Source: Roseovarius gaetbuli
GTDB lineage: Bacteria > Pseudomonadota > Alphaproteobacteria > Rhodobacterales > Rhodobacteraceae
Length of the DNA stretch: 64,000 nucleotides
Direction: 5' to 3'
Assembly (NCBI RefSeq): GCF_900172365.1
Contig: NZ_FWFJ01000011.1
Span: 1 to 64,000 of the forward strand
Under the pieces are notes generated by a model. It ran no database searches. It saw only the letters and a list, made by a program, of their open reading frames with translations, and was not told the DNA's origin. The translations under genes were made by a program, and so were the position numbers. Below, one piece after another: positions 10,331 to 20,719 of this stretch (position 1 is its first letter; each line of letters opens with the position of its first letter).

Positions 10331-10503
10331 GGTTGGTATCTCCCTTTTTTGGTTTTTCACCATTAAGACCGAAGGCGCCTGATTAAGCAAATGTTGTCAG
10401 CGCGGCGCGTGAATTTCGGCCCGTAGCCCGGTTGGATTCGGGTGCGTGTGCCCGAAATTAATGCAAGACTCTCACTTTAAAAGCGCTAAGATCGCAATCT
10501 AAT

Positions 10504-10518
10504 ATGCGAAAAGCGCAT
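10504..10518. promoter_or_regulatory. LysR-type operator candidate (T-N11-A)
   Basis: ATGCG (10504-10508) and CGCAT (10514-10518) form a perfect inverted repeat with five bases between. T10505 and A10517 fit the T-N11-A rule for LysR-family operators. It lies 15 bases upstream of the regulator's ATG, in the roughly 200-base divergent gap. That gap must also hold the promoter of the importer operon. Confidence 0.5.
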
Positions 10519-10532
10519 GCAAATGAGATGTC

Positions 10533-11474
10533 ATGGATAAAAACGCGATTCTCGACCTTCTTGCCCTGATCCGAACCGGAAGCATCTCGCTTGCGGCGCA
10601 GACCCGAAATGCGTCGCAGTCGGGCTATTCGCGGCGGCTTCAGGCGCTGGAGCACCTTTTGGGCGCCGAGCTTGTTGATCGCACGCGCCGCCCCTCGGGG
10701 CCGACGGCGTTTCTCAAGTCGCAAAAGCTTGAACTTGAAACCGGGCTTGTGGCGATGAACCGCCTTGCCGATGCCTTTGCGGTCCAGCCGTTCGAGCCGC
10801 TCAGGCTTGCCGCGCTGCATTCCATTTCCGCCAATATCCTGCCGCGCGCGCTTGCGGCGCTGGGTGATGTGATGGCGGTGCATGACATTCGTTTGCGCTC
10901 GGCCAATCTTGAATCCTGTTTCCAGATGCTGATGACGGAAGAGGTGGTCGCCGCGCTGTTTTACGAAACCGAAACGCGGCGTCTCAACCCTCCGCGCGAT
11001 CTGGTACAGCGTACTACCGTTGGGCGCGACGGTTTTATCCCGGTCTGCGCGCCTGACTATATTGGTCCACTCAAGGAAAAGATTGCCCGCGACGAGGCGC
11101 TGCCGCTGATCACTTACCCGTCCGAGGTCTTTCTGGGCGATCTGACGCGATCGGCGCTTTTGCCGGCGCTTCCGTTCCGGGTGTCGATGAAGCTGGTGTC
11201 CGGTTTGACGCAGACCATTCAGCAAAGCATCAGGTGCGGCCTTGGCGTTGGCTGGCTTCCGATGACCGCGACCACCGACGATCTGCACGCCGGGCATTTG
11301 GTGCAGATCACCGATCTGGGCTTTCCCACGACCGAGCTTGACCTGACGATCCTGCGTCTGCGCACCAAAAGCTTAGCCGAATTCACGCCGACCATCGACG
11401 CCATTTGCCAGGAGATTTCCGATATTCTGGAGCGTGGCACCCCCCCGCCTGACGGCCGATCGGGCGACCCTTGA
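10533..11474 (+). CDS. LysR-family transcriptional regulator
   Basis: 313 residues: N-terminal winged helix-turn-helix (about 1-60, LIRTGSISLAAQTRNASQSGYSRRLQALE) followed by a periplasmic-binding-like effector domain. It is divergent from the amino-acid importer/desulfhydrase operon, the usual arrangement for the cognate activator. The helix-turn-helix is slightly unusual in lacking the common F(x)AAxxLxxSQPAxS wording but keeps the spacing. The downstream gap to nosR contains the Nnr box, so it is not part of the nos operon. Confidence 0.85.
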   Translation: MDKNAILDLLALIRTGSISLAAQTRNASQSGYSRRLQALEHLLGAELVDRTRRPSGPTAFLKSQKLELETGLVAMNRLADAFAVQPFEPLRLAALHSISANILPRALAALGDVMAVHDIRLRSANLESCFQMLMTEEVVAALFYETETRRLNPPRDLVQRTTVGRDGFIPVCAPDYIGPLKEKIARDEALPLITYPSEVFLGDLTRSALLPALPFRVSMKLVSGLTQTIQQSIRCGLGVGWLPMTATTDDLHAGHLVQITDLGFPTTELDLTILRLRTKSLAEFTPTIDAICQEISDILERGTPPPDGRSGDP

Positions 11475-11484
11475 CTTTGGTCAA
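11471..11484 (+). promoter_or_regulatory. FNR/Nnr-type operator before nosR
   Basis: TTGACTTTGGTCAA, a perfect inverted repeat of TTGAC with a 4-base spacer. Its centre lies 64 bases before the nosR ATG, compatible with a class II (about -41.5) Crp-Fnr site. The same word occurs before norC and, with one spacer change, before nirS/nirI. Confidence 0.85.
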
Positions 11485-11541
11485 CGCCCCTGTGCGGGGG
11501 CTGCTTTATCCATTGGTCCATGTTTTGAAAGCAGGGGCCAG

Positions 11542-13731
11542 ATGTTTGCAAAGACGCTCAAGAGTTTGATCGCACTCGCGCTGCTGATCGCGTCGCCGCT
11601 TGTGGCGCGTGCCGCCGAGCCCGCCTTGCTGGCGCGATTCCTGTCCGAGGTTACCGCCGATCAGCTTGTGCCGCAGGCCGACGGTTTTGGCGCGCTGCGC
11701 GACGACGTTCCGGTGGCGCCGGTGCTGAAGGGTGGCGAGATCGTTGCCTGGGCGTTCCTGACATCCGATTTTGCCGGCACCACCGGGTATTCCGGCAAGC
11801 CCATCCATGTGATTGCCGCGATTGACCCGGATGCGGTGATGACCGGCGCGGTTCTGGTCAAGCATTCCGAACCGATCGTGTTGATCGGCATTCCCGAATC
11901 CAAGATGCGCCGCGTGATCGAGGGCTACGCCGGGCTTGACCTCAAGGCCGAGGCGGCCGCGTCGGGCACGGCGCATGAGCTTGATATCATATCGGGGGCG
12001 ACGGTGACGGTCATGGTGATCGACGACAGCCTTGTGCGCGGTGGGCTAAAGGTGGCGCGCGCGCTTGGGCTGGGCGGGCTGGCGCCGGTGGTGCAGGCAG
12101 GCCCGGCCCGCAGCCTTCGCGAAGAGGACGGCGCGCGGCGCGACTGGCAGGCGCTGACCGGTGACGGCTCGGTGCGCGGGCTGATGCTGGACGTGGGGCA
12201 AATCAACCGCGCCTTTGGCGAAACCGGCGATGCCCGCGCCGCCGCCCGCCCCGAACCCGGCGCGCCGGAAGATAGCTTTATCGACATGCGCGCCGCCCTT
12301 GTCAGCGTGCCCACCATCGGCCAGAGCCTGTTGGGCGAGGCCGAATACGCCAACCTTCAGGACTGGCTTGGCGAAGGCGAGCATGCCATTCTGGTCGCCG
12401 GTCGAGGGCGCTATTCCTTCAAGGGTTCGGGCTATGTCCGGGGCGGGATTTTCGACCGGATACAGCTTATTCAGGGCGACCGCTCGGTCCGGTTCTTTGA
12501 CCGTGATCACCGTCGCCTTGGCGAGATCAGCGCGAGCGGCGCGCCGAGTTTCAACGAGCTTGACCTGTTCCGCATCCCGGCCGCAAGCGGCTTTGATCCG
12601 GCAGAGCCGTGGCGGCTTCAGCTTCTGGTGCAGCGCGCGGTTGGCGCGGTCGAGAAAACCTTTATCACCTATGACCTGGGCTATCGGCTTCCTGAACGCT
12701 ATCTCGTGCCGCTGACCGCTCTGCCGGTGGCCAACGCCTCGGAGGAAGAGGCCGCCGCCAAAACCGCCCTCTGGCAGCGGATCTGGCGCGACAAGACGGT
12801 CGAGATCGCCGTGCTTGGTGCGATGCTTGCCGTGCTGACCCTAGCGTTTTTCTTTCAGCTTCAGATCACCCGCCACGCGCGCGCCTATTACTGGTTCCGG
12901 ATCGGGTTTTTGAGCATGTCGCTGGTTTTCATCGGCTGGTATGCCAATGCGCAGCTTAGCGTCGTGAACCTGATGGCGCTGGCCGGGTCACTGCGCAGCG
13001 GGTTCACCTGGAATGCCTTTTTGATGGACCCGCTGGTGTTCATCCAGTGGTTTGCCGTCGCCGCCGCGCTGCTTTTCTGGGGCCGGGGGGCCTATTGTGG
13101 CTGGCTGTGCCCGTTTGGCGCGCTGCAAGAGCTGACCAACCGTGTGGCGCGGTTTTTCAAGCTGCCGCAATGGGAACTGCCCTGGGGTCTGCACGAGCGG
13201 CTCTGGCCGCTGAAGTACATGATCTTTCTGGGGCTATTCGGGGTCTCGCTGGCCTCGATCCCGATGGCGGAAAAACTGGCCGAGGTCGAGCCGTTCAAAA
13301 CCGCGATCATCCTCAAGTTCGTGCGCGACTGGCCGTTCGTCGTCTTTGCCGTGGTCCTTCTCGGGATCGGGCTGTTCGTGGAGCGGTTTTATTGCCGCTA
13401 CCTCTGTCCGCTCGGCGCGGCGCTGGCGATCCCGGCCAGGATGCGGATGTTTGACTGGCTCCGGCGCTATCGCGATTGCGGCAGCCCCTGCCAGACCTGC
13501 GCCAATGAGTGCCCGGTGCAGGCGATCCACCCGACAGGCGAGATCAACCCCAACGAATGTGTGAACTGCCTGCATTGCCAGGTTTTGTACCAGTCCGACG
13601 ATAAATGCCCGGTGATTATCCGGCAACTGAAGCGGCGCGCGCGTGATCACGCAAGTGCCGAGGCCAATAAAGGCGCGATGAACCGCGCCCTTGGTTCGCA
13701 AGAGGAAGAAAAGGAGACCTCTAATGTCTGA
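11542..13731 (+). CDS. nosR: NosR, polyferredoxin flavoprotein for N2O reduction
   Basis: 729 residues from ATG 11542, where a Sec signal ([16 protein letters not shown]) begins. The periplasmic FMN-binding domain carries SGATVT (the threonine takes covalent FMN in this family). About six membrane spans follow, with two CP motifs ([10 protein letters not shown] and [11 protein letters not shown]), then a cytoplasmic double 4Fe-4S region ([13 protein letters not shown] ... CVNCLHC). NosR is needed for nosZ expression and for electron supply to NosZ. It is the first gene of the nos operon and overlaps the beginning of nosZ by eight bases. Confidence 0.95.
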   Translation: MFAKTLKSLIALALLIASPLVARAAEPALLARFLSEVTADQLVPQADGFGALRDDVPVAPVLKGGEIVAWAFLTSDFAGTTGYSGKPIHVIAAIDPDAVMTGAVLVKHSEPIVLIGIPESKMRRVIEGYAGLDLKAEAAASGTAHELDIISGATVTVMVIDDSLVRGGLKVARALGLGGLAPVVQAGPARSLREEDGARRDWQALTGDGSVRGLMLDVGQINRAFGETGDARAAARPEPGAPEDSFIDMRAALVSVPTIGQSLLGEAEYANLQDWLGEGEHAILVAGRGRYSFKGSGYVRGGIFDRIQLIQGDRSVRFFDRDHRRLGEISASGAPSFNELDLFRIPAASGFDPAEPWRLQLLVQRAVGAVEKTFITYDLGYRLPERYLVPLTALPVANASEEEAAAKTALWQRIWRDKTVEIAVLGAMLAVLTLAFFFQLQITRHARAYYWFRIGFLSMSLVFIGWYANAQLSVVNLMALAGSLRSGFTWNAFLMDPLVFIQWFAVAAALLFWGRGAYCGWLCPFGALQELTNRVARFFKLPQWELPWGLHERLWPLKYMIFLGLFGVSLASIPMAEKLAEVEPFKTAIILKFVRDWPFVVFAVVLLGIGLFVERFYCRYLCPLGAALAIPARMRMFDWLRRYRDCGSPCQTCANECPVQAIHPTGEINPNECVNCLHCQVLYQSDDKCPVIIRQLKRRARDHASAEANKGAMNRALGSQEEEKETSNV

Positions 13732-15634
13732 TTTCAAGGATAGCCTCAAACTGACCCGCCGCGGCATGCTGGGGGCCACGGCCACCGGCGCGCTTGCGGC
13801 CACGACCGGCGCAGGCGCAGGCCTTTTTGCCGGGGCGGGTCCGGCACAGGCGGCGGGCAAATACGCCCTCGCGCCCGGTGAGCTGGATGAATACTACGGC
13901 TTCTGGTCCTCGGGCCAGGCGGGCGAGCTTCGCATTTTGGGCTTTCCGTCCATGCGAGAGTTGATGCGTGTGCCGGTGTTCAACCGCTGCTCGGCCACCG
14001 GCTGGGGCCAGACCAACGAGTCGCTCAAGGTTCTGACCGAGGGCCTCATGCCCGAAACCAAAGAGTATCTCGCCGCCCGCAACATGAAAACCTATGACAA
14101 CGGCGATCTGCATCACCCGCATATGTCCTTCACCGACGGCACCTATGACGGGCGCTATCTGTTCATGAACGACAAGGCCAACACCCGCGTGGCGCGGGTG
14201 CGCTGCGACGTGATGAAATGCGACAAGATCATCGAAATCCCCAATGCCGGCGATATTCACGGGCTGCGGACGCAGAAATATCCGCGCACCGGCTATGTCT
14301 TTGCCAATGGCGAACACGAGATCCCGCTGGTCAACGATGGCTCTATTCTCGACAATCCCGAAGAATACGTGAACATCTTTACCGCCATCGACGGCGACAC
14401 GATGGAGATCGCCTGGCAGGTGATCGTCTCGGGCAACCTTGATAACGTCGATGCGGATTATCAGGGCAAGTATGCGTTTTCGACCAGCTATAACTCGGAA
14501 ATGGGTGTGACCCTTGCCGAGATGACCGAAAGCGAGACCGACCACTGTGTGATCTTCAACATCAAGGAAATCGAGGCCGGTGTGGCCGCAGGCGATTACC
14601 AGGAGCTGAACGGCGTCAAGGTGCTTGACGGGCGCAAGGGCAAGAACAAGAAATACACCCGCTATGTGCCCATCCCCAACAGCCCGCATGGCGTGAACAC
14701 CGCGCCGGATCAAAAGCACGTGGTGATCAACGGCAAGCTGTCGCCGACCTGTTCGGTGATTGATGTGACCAAGGTCGATGCGCTGTTTGATCAGGACGCC
14801 GATCCGCGCTCCTGCATCGTGGCCGAACCTGAACTTGGCCTCGGGCCATTGCACACCGCCTTTGACGGCAAGGGCAATTGTTACACCACGCTCTTTCTCG
14901 ACAGCCAGGTGGTCAAGTGGAGCATGGACAAGGCAATCCGCGCCTATTCGGGCGAGGCGGTCGATCCGATCCTTCACAAGACCGATGTGATGTATCAGCC
15001 GGGGCACAACCATACCTCGATGGGCGAAACCAAAGAGGCCGATGGCAAATGGCTGATCTCGATGAACAAGTTCTCCAAGGACCGGTTCCTGAACGTCGGG
15101 CCGCTCAAGCCCGAGAACGAACAGCTTCTGGATATTACCCAGGATGACATGCCGGTGGTGCATGACGGCCCTACCTTTGCCGAGCCGCATGACTGTATCA
15201 TCGTACATCGCTCCAAGGTGAACCCGGCCAGTGTCTGGAGCCGCGATGACCCGATGTGGGAAGACGCCCGCAAACAGGCCGCCGCCGATGGGGTCGTGCT
15301 AGAGGACGGCGCCGATGAGCCGATCCGGGACGGCAACAAGGTGCGGGTCTACATGTGGTCGCAGGCGCCGATGTTCAGCCTTGAAAAGTTCACGGTCAAA
15401 CAGGGGGATGAGGTGACGATCTATGTCACCAACCTTGATGATGTGGATGACGTGACCCACGGGCTTACCCTGTCAAACCACGGTGTCGCGATGGAAGTCG
15501 GGCCGCAGGCCACCGCCTCGGTCACCTTTACCGCCGACCGTCCGGGCGTTCACTGGTATTATTGCCAGTGGTTCTGTCATGCGCTGCACATGGAAATGCG
15601 CGGTCGCATGCTGGTCGAGCCGCGGGAGGCCTGA
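13724..15634 (+). CDS. nosZ: Nitrous-oxide reductase NosZ
   Basis: 636 residues from ATG 13724, preceded by AAGGAGA. The Tat signal ([10 protein letters not shown]) exports a folded, copper-loaded enzyme, as in clade I NosZ. The N-terminal beta-propeller holds the CuZ histidines ([18 protein letters not shown] among them). The C-terminal cupredoxin domain has the CuA ligands [12 protein letters not shown]. It reduces N2O to N2 in the periplasm. Overlap with nosR and close spacing to nosD (4 bases) make it part of one operon. Confidence 0.97.
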   Translation: MSDFKDSLKLTRRGMLGATATGALAATTGAGAGLFAGAGPAQAAGKYALAPGELDEYYGFWSSGQAGELRILGFPSMRELMRVPVFNRCSATGWGQTNESLKVLTEGLMPETKEYLAARNMKTYDNGDLHHPHMSFTDGTYDGRYLFMNDKANTRVARVRCDVMKCDKIIEIPNAGDIHGLRTQKYPRTGYVFANGEHEIPLVNDGSILDNPEEYVNIFTAIDGDTMEIAWQVIVSGNLDNVDADYQGKYAFSTSYNSEMGVTLAEMTESETDHCVIFNIKEIEAGVAAGDYQELNGVKVLDGRKGKNKKYTRYVPIPNSPHGVNTAPDQKHVVINGKLSPTCSVIDVTKVDALFDQDADPRSCIVAEPELGLGPLHTAFDGKGNCYTTLFLDSQVVKWSMDKAIRAYSGEAVDPILHKTDVMYQPGHNHTSMGETKEADGKWLISMNKFSKDRFLNVGPLKPENEQLLDITQDDMPVVHDGPTFAEPHDCIIVHRSKVNPASVWSRDDPMWEDARKQAAADGVVLEDGADEPIRDGNKVRVYMWSQAPMFSLEKFTVKQGDEVTIYVTNLDDVDDVTHGLTLSNHGVAMEVGPQATASVTFTADRPGVHWYYCQWFCHALHMEMRGRMLVEPREA

Positions 15635-15638
15635 GCCG

Positions 15639-16907
15639 ATGCGGTGCCTCGCCCCCCTTCTGGCGCTTTGCCTTTCGCTGCCCGGCCTTGCCGTGGCAGA
15701 GGAGCGGGCTGTGCCGGCCGGGGGTGGGGCGCTGGCGCTGGCCATAAAAACCGCCGGGGCGGGGGATACCCTCCGCCTTGGCCCCGGTCGCCATCAGGGC
15801 GGGCTGGACATCACGCGCCCCGTGACGATTGACTGCGCGGCGGGCGCCGAGATTGACGCGGGCGGGCAGGGCAGTGTTCTGACGCTTCGCGCGCCGGAGG
15901 TGACCATTTCCGGCTGTACCCTCACCGGATCAGGCAGCGATCACGAGGCACTTGATAGCGGCATTCGCCTTCTCAAGGGGGCGGACGGCGCGCGCATTAT
16001 CGGCAACCACCTGAACGGCAACCTTTACGGCGTCGATATCCACGGCGCCCGCAACGCAGAGGTCGCAGGCAACACCATCGAAGGCCGACAGGATCACCGC
16101 ATGAATGCGCGCGGCAATGCTGTCTATCTCTGGGATGCGCGGGGGGCGGAGGTTGTGGGCAACGATATCCGCTGGGGCCGTGACGGCATCTTCGTGAACA
16201 CCTCGCATTCCAATGCTTTCGTCGGCAACCGCTTTCGCGACCTGCGCTTTGCGGTGCACTTTATGTACGCCAATAAATCCGAGGTCAGGGGCAATCTGTC
16301 GATCGGCAATCACCTTGGCTATGCGGTGATGTTTTCCAAGGGCCTCAGGCTTTTGAACAATGTCTCTCTGGGGGATGCCGAGCACGGCATCATGCTGAAC
16401 TACACCAATAGCTCCGAGGTGCGCGGCAACCTTGTCAGAAACGGCGGCGACCGCTGTCTGTTCATCTATAACGCCCATAAGAACCGGGTCACCGGCAACC
16501 GGTTCGAGCGCTGCGGCATCGGCGTGCATTTCACCGCCGGCTCCGAGCGCAACGCTATCAGCGGCAATGCCTTTGTCGGCAATCGCACGCAGGTGAAATA
16601 TGTCGGTTCCAAATGGCTTGACTGGAGCGATGGCGGCATCGGCAACTACTGGTCCGATTTCGCCGCCTATGACCTCAATGGCGACGGGCTTGCCGACACG
16701 CCCTATCGCCCCAACGACAGCATGGATCATATCCTTTGGACCCAGCCCTCGGCGCGGCTGCTTTTGGGCGCGCCGGCTGTTCAGCTGGTGAAATGGGCGC
16801 AATCGGCCTTTCCGGCGCTCTTGCCCGGCGGGGTGATCGACAAGGCCCCGCTGATGCGGCCCAAGGAGATCGCGATGCCAGATTGGGAGAGACGACATGA
16901 CGGATGA
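15639..16907 (+). CDS. nosD: NosD, periplasmic copper-centre maturation protein
   Basis: 422 residues from ATG 15639, with a signal peptide (LAPLLALCLSLPGLAVA). The body is a right-handed beta-helix of carbohydrate-binding/CASH repeats, visible as recurring G-N-x-I/L/F turns (IIGNHLNGNLYGVDI, VAGNTIEG, FVGNRFRDL). NosD, with NosF and NosY, is required for assembly of the CuZ cluster of NosZ. The last 11 bases overlap nosF. Confidence 0.93.
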   Translation: MRCLAPLLALCLSLPGLAVAEERAVPAGGGALALAIKTAGAGDTLRLGPGRHQGGLDITRPVTIDCAAGAEIDAGGQGSVLTLRAPEVTISGCTLTGSGSDHEALDSGIRLLKGADGARIIGNHLNGNLYGVDIHGARNAEVAGNTIEGRQDHRMNARGNAVYLWDARGAEVVGNDIRWGRDGIFVNTSHSNAFVGNRFRDLRFAVHFMYANKSEVRGNLSIGNHLGYAVMFSKGLRLLNNVSLGDAEHGIMLNYTNSSEVRGNLVRNGGDRCLFIYNAHKNRVTGNRFERCGIGVHFTAGSERNAISGNAFVGNRTQVKYVGSKWLDWSDGGIGNYWSDFAAYDLNGDGLADTPYRPNDSMDHILWTQPSARLLLGAPAVQLVKWAQSAFPALLPGGVIDKAPLMRPKEIAMPDWERRHDG

Positions 16908-17802
16908 CAGGCGCGCCCTCACGATCTCGGCCCTGACCAAGACCTATGGCAAATCCGAGGTTCTTGGCGGCATCGACCTTAGCCTTGCCGCCGGGGAGCG
17001 GGTCGCTTTGCTGGGGCATAACGGCGCCGGTAAATCCACCCTGATCAAGCTTGTGCTTGGGCTGATCCGGCCCAGTGGCGGCCAGATCCGTGTTGACGGT
17101 CACCCCCCCGGAAGCATGGCCGCACGCAGCGCCACCGCCTATCTGCCCGAACAGGTGGCTTTTCACAAATCACTCACGGGGCGCGAACAGCTCACGACCT
17201 TTGCCCGGCTGGCGGGCGAGCATCCCAAGATCGTTGCCCCCCTGCTTGAGCGTGTCGGTCTGGCCGAGGCCGCCGACCGGCGCATCGGCACATGGTCCAA
17301 GGGCATGCGGCAACGCCTTGGGCTGGCGCAGGCCCTGCTGGGGCGTCGCCGTGTCGCCCTGCTGGACGAGCCGACCAGTGGGCTTGACCCGATATCGCGC
17401 CACGATCTTTACGCGGTGATTGCGGAGATGGCCGCAGGCGGCACCGCCGTTCTGATCGCCAGCCACGCCCTGACCGAGCTTGAGGCGCGCACCGACCGGA
17501 TCGCGATCATGCGCAAGGGGCGGCTGGTGGCCGACGATACCTTGCCGGGTCTCAGCCAAAAGGCGGGCCTTCCGACCCGTATCCGCCTGACGGCGCGTGA
17601 CGGGGCGGCGGAGCATGTCCATGCCGAACTGGGCGGCACGCGGGTCAATGGCTGTGCGGTCGAGCTCAGCTGTAGCGGCGATCAGAAGATGGCCCAGCTT
17701 GCGCGCATCTCGGGGCTTGGCGACGCGGTGCGCGACGTCGAAATGGCCCCGCCCAGCCTTGAGGATATCTACCGTCACTATTGTGGGGAGGCCCGCCAAT
17801 GA
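16897..17802 (+). CDS. nosF: NosF, ABC ATPase for NosZ maturation
   Basis: 301 residues. Walker A GHNGAGKST, signature WSKGMRQRLGLAQ and Walker B VALLDEPTSGLDP are intact. It partners the NosY membrane protein, and the NosDFY complex powers sulfur/copper delivery for the CuZ site. The start overlaps the nosD end and its TGA overlaps the nosY ATG (ATGA). Confidence 0.94.
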   Translation: MTDDRRALTISALTKTYGKSEVLGGIDLSLAAGERVALLGHNGAGKSTLIKLVLGLIRPSGGQIRVDGHPPGSMAARSATAYLPEQVAFHKSLTGREQLTTFARLAGEHPKIVAPLLERVGLAEAADRRIGTWSKGMRQRLGLAQALLGRRRVALLDEPTSGLDPISRHDLYAVIAEMAAGGTAVLIASHALTELEARTDRIAIMRKGRLVADDTLPGLSQKAGLPTRIRLTARDGAAEHVHAELGGTRVNGCAVELSCSGDQKMAQLARISGLGDAVRDVEMAPPSLEDIYRHYCGEARQ

Positions 17803-18623
17803 TTGCCCGTATCCTAGCCATCGCCATGGCCGAGTTTCGCATTCAGCGGCGCAATCGCTGGCTGGTCTCGGCCACCTCTTTGATGACGCTGTTCGCGCTG
17901 GCGCTGACCTTTGCGGGATCGGCGCCGACGGGCACGCTCGGGGTTGATCTGCTGACTGTGTCGGTGGCGTCGATGACGACGCTCGCGGTCTATCTCGCGC
18001 CGTTTCTGGCGCTGATGATCGGTTTTGACGCCATCGCGGGCGAGGCCGAGCGCGGCACGCTGGGGCTGGTGCTGACCTATCCGCTCAGCCGGGGAGAGAT
18101 GCTCCTGGGGAAATTCGCGGCCCATCTTTTGGTGCTGAGCATTGCCATTGCGCTGGGCCTTGCCTCGGCGGGGATTGCGGCGGCGCTGGCCGGTGGGGCC
18201 GGTGCTGAAAGCGTGCTGGCGCTGGTTCGGCTCATTGCGACGGCGATCCTTCTGGGGGCGTGTTTTCTGGCGCTTGGCTATGTCGCCTCTGCGCTCTCGA
18301 ATAGTGTTGCCGGGGCGGCGGGGCTTGCCGTGGGCCTCTGGCTGGTGCTGGTGGTGCTTTATGATCTGGGGCTTTTGGGGGCGCTGGTGTTTGACGATGG
18401 TGGGGCGTTCACAAGTTACGTCTTTCCCTGGCTTCTGGCCGCCAACCCGGCGGATGCGTTTCGACTCTGGAACGTGGCCGGCTCGCAGCAGGTGGCGCTG
18501 GTCTCGGGCATGGCAGGGGCCGGGGCGGCACTGCCGGTCTGGGCGGCACCGATGTCGCTGTTCCTCTGGCCTCTTCTGGCCCTCGGGCTGGCCCGCGCCG
18601 CCTTTGCGAGGGTCGAGCCATGA
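17799..18623 (+). CDS. nosY: NosY, ABC permease of the NosDFY complex
   Basis: 274 residues from ATG 17799 (MIARILAIAMAEFRIQRRNRW). Six hydrophobic spans and the ABC-2-type signature GEAERGTLGLVLTYPLSRGEMLLGKF, which docks the NosF ATPase. It overlaps nosF and nosL by four bases each. Confidence 0.93.
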   Translation: MIARILAIAMAEFRIQRRNRWLVSATSLMTLFALALTFAGSAPTGTLGVDLLTVSVASMTTLAVYLAPFLALMIGFDAIAGEAERGTLGLVLTYPLSRGEMLLGKFAAHLLVLSIAIALGLASAGIAAALAGGAGAESVLALVRLIATAILLGACFLALGYVASALSNSVAGAAGLAVGLWLVLVVLYDLGLLGALVFDDGGAFTSYVFPWLLAANPADAFRLWNVAGSQQVALVSGMAGAGAALPVWAAPMSLFLWPLLALGLARAAFARVEP

Positions 18624-19132
18624 AACGTCTTCTGCTTGCAACCCTGCTGCTTGCGGCCTGTAAAGAGGAGACGGCGCAAGCGCCCGATCCGATCGCCATG
18701 ACCGCCGACGCGCTCAGCCATTTTTGCCTGATGCAGGTCGACAATCACCCCGGCCCCAAGGCGCAAATCCATCTCAAGGGCCTGCCCGAGCCGATCTTTT
18801 TCGCGCAGATGCGCGACGCACTTGCCTATGTGAAGGGCCCCGAACGCGACGCCGACATCCTTGCCTTTTACGTCAGCGACATGGGCGCGGCGGAAAGTTG
18901 GGAGAGCCCCGGCATCGACAATTGGGTCGCCGCGCAAACGGTCAGCTTCGTGGTGGGGGCCGATGTCACCGGCGGCATGGGGGCGCCCGAAATCGTGCCG
19001 TTTTCCGACCCCGCCGCAGCCAAGGATTTCGCCGCCCGCAAAGGCGGCAAGGTGATGACCCTCTCCGAGATTCCGGCGGAGCTTGTGCTTGCCCCGGTCG
19101 ATGTCATTTTCAACGAGGAGGCCCCGACATGA
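18620..19132 (+). CDS. nosL: NosL, outer-membrane-directed copper chaperone lipoprotein
   Basis: 170 residues with a lipoprotein signal ending LLLAAC, so Cys14 is the likely lipidation site. The NosL copper-binding region FCLMQVDNHPGPKAQI and FFAQMRDALAY are present. NosL supplies Cu(I) for NosZ maturation. It is translationally coupled to nosY (ATGA) and overlaps nosX by four bases. Confidence 0.92.
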   Translation: MKRLLLATLLLAACKEETAQAPDPIAMTADALSHFCLMQVDNHPGPKAQIHLKGLPEPIFFAQMRDALAYVKGPERDADILAFYVSDMGAAESWESPGIDNWVAAQTVSFVVGADVTGGMGAPEIVPFSDPAAAKDFAARKGGKVMTLSEIPAELVLAPVDVIFNEEAPT

Positions 19133-20019
19133 CCCCAACCCGCCGCCGTTTCCTGAGCATTTCGGCCGCCGCCATTGCCCTTCCGGGCGCGGCTATGGCG
19201 TTGACGCAAACCGCGCGCTGGAGCGGGGTTGCGTTTGGTGCCCCGGCCTCGGTGACGCTTGTCGGCATAAGCGCGATTGACGCCCGCCCGGTCTTTGCCC
19301 GGCTTGAGGCCGAGCTTGCGCGGCTTGAGCGTATCTTTAGCCTTTACCGCCCCGATAGCGCGCTTGTGCGGCTCAATCAAACCGGTCGCCTTGTTGCGCC
19401 GCCGCCCGAATTGCTGGGCCTTCTGACGCTGGCGGGCAGGATACACGGCGCGACCGAAGGTGCTTTTGATCCCACGGTTCAGCCGCTCTGGAGCGCCCAT
19501 GCCAATGGCGGCGATGTCGCCACGGCGCGGCATTCTGTCGGCTGGGAGGGGCTGCGCTTTGATGCGCAGGAAATCCGTTTTGAGCGGCCCGGCATGGCGC
19601 TGACGCTCAACGGTATTGCGCAGGGCGAGATCACCGACCGTATCGCGGCGCTGCTTGGCGGGCAGGGGTTTGGCGATATTCTTGTGGATATCGGTGAAAT
19701 CGTCGGGCGCGGTCATCGCCCCGACGGCACCCCCTGGCAGGCCGGGATTGCCACGCCAGAGGGCGACATCCTGGAGCGCATCACCCTGAGCGACCGCGCC
19801 CTCGCCACATCGGCGCCCAAAGGCACGCGCCTGACGGGGGATCAGGGCCATATCCTTGGCCCGCAGGGGCAGGTGCCCCGCCACAGCATCGTGAGCCTGT
19901 CGGCGCCGAACGCGGCTTTGGCGGACGGGCTTTCGACCGCGCTTTGCCTGCTTGACGGGCCGTCGGCGCAAGCGGCTGTGGCGCGCTTTGCGGGCGCGAA
20001 AATCGAAATCATTGCCTGA
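19129..20019 (+). CDS. nosX: NosX, ApbE-type FAD:protein FMN transferase
   Basis: 296 residues from ATG 19129, with a Tat-like signal (TRRRFLSIS). ApbE-family blocks are seen: RLERIFSLYRPDSALVRLN, GAFDPTVQPLW, and the C-terminal DRALATSAPKGTR followed by SAPNAALADGLSTAL. NosX attaches FMN to the threonine of NosR (and probably NirI) in the periplasm. It is the last gene of the nos operon and the only ApbE homologue in the window. Confidence 0.92.
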   Translation: MTPTRRRFLSISAAAIALPGAAMALTQTARWSGVAFGAPASVTLVGISAIDARPVFARLEAELARLERIFSLYRPDSALVRLNQTGRLVAPPPELLGLLTLAGRIHGATEGAFDPTVQPLWSAHANGGDVATARHSVGWEGLRFDAQEIRFERPGMALTLNGIAQGEITDRIAALLGGQGFGDILVDIGEIVGRGHRPDGTPWQAGIATPEGDILERITLSDRALATSAPKGTRLTGDQGHILGPQGQVPRHSIVSLSAPNAALADGLSTALCLLDGPSAQAAVARFAGAKIEIIA

Positions 20020-20051
20020 CATTCATCCCCAACCAAAGAGGAGAACGACCC

Positions 20052-20432
20052 ATGAAAACCACCCTTATGACAGCCGCCGCACTGGCCCTGGCGCTTGGCG
20101 CGCCGGCCCTTGCCGATGGCGACGCCGAGGCGGGCGAGAAGGTGTTTAAGAAATGCAAGGCCTGCCATCAGGTGGGCGAGGACGCCAAGAACCGCGTCGG
20201 CCCGGTTCTGAATGGCATCGTTGGGCAACCGGCAGGGGCTTTGGAGGATTTCAAATACTCATCGGTCCTGCAGGAGCGCGCCGCCGAGGGCCTTGTCTGG
20301 ACCAATGAAGAGCTGAGCGCCTTTCTGGCCAGCCCGAAGAAATATATGAAGGGCACCAAGATGTCTTTTGCCGGGCTGCGCAAGGACGATGATATCGAAG
20401 ACGTCATCGCCTATCTGGCGACCTTCGAATAA
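20052..20432 (+). CDS. Small soluble cytochrome c (c2/c550-like)
   Basis: 126 residues with a signal peptide (LALALGAPALA) and one heme motif CKACH near residue 35. A distal methionine probably lies in KMSFAG near 98. Length and fold features fit class I cytochrome c2/c550. A good ribosome site (AGAGGAGAACG) precedes ATG 20052. It follows nosX by 32 bases and could be co-transcribed. A role as periplasmic electron donor to NirS and/or NosZ is likely for its location but not proven. Confidence 0.85.
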   Translation: MKTTLMTAAALALALGAPALADGDAEAGEKVFKKCKACHQVGEDAKNRVGPVLNGIVGQPAGALEDFKYSSVLQERAAEGLVWTNEELSAFLASPKKYMKGTKMSFAGLRKDDDIEDVIAYLATFE

Positions 20433-20485
20433 CGCGGCGGTCCCGCCGTCACCGGTCGCCTCGCATCACGCCGGGGCGGCCGTTT

Positions 20486-20719
20486 TCATTTGCGCCCCTC
20501 GGCCTCGTCCATCAGGCCGCGCACCCATTTCGTCACCCACCAGTTGACCGGCAGGGCCAGCGGAACACAGGCAAGAAGCGCGCTCACCGGCGAGAGTGCA
20601 GGCAGGCCAATCGCCTGCCACATCAAGCCCAGCATGAACAGGTTGATCGCCACCGCCAATGCGGTGAACGGGTAGAGCAACAGGTAGAGCCGGGTCAAAT
20701 TGGGGCCTGCGGCGGTCAT
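20486..20719 (-). CDS. Small two-helix membrane protein at the end of the nir operon
   Basis: 77 residues. Two hydrophobic stretches (LYLLLYPFTALAVAINLFML and SALLACVPLALPV) are followed by a basic C-terminus (WWVTKWVRGLMDEAEGRK). Its ATG overlaps the stop of the CbiX-like gene by four bases, so it is very probably translated from the nir mRNA. I do not recognise a named family. Operon position suggests an accessory role in heme d1 or nitrite reductase biogenesis. Confidence 0.6.
   Translation of the reverse strand: MTAAGPNLTRLYLLLYPFTALAVAINLFMLGLMWQAIGLPALSPVSALLACVPLALPVNWWVTKWVRGLMDEAEGRK

Noticed and set aside
13721..15208. 495-codon minus-strand open frame opposite nosZ
   Set aside because: nosZ is unambiguous; the antisense frame is a codon-bias shadow.
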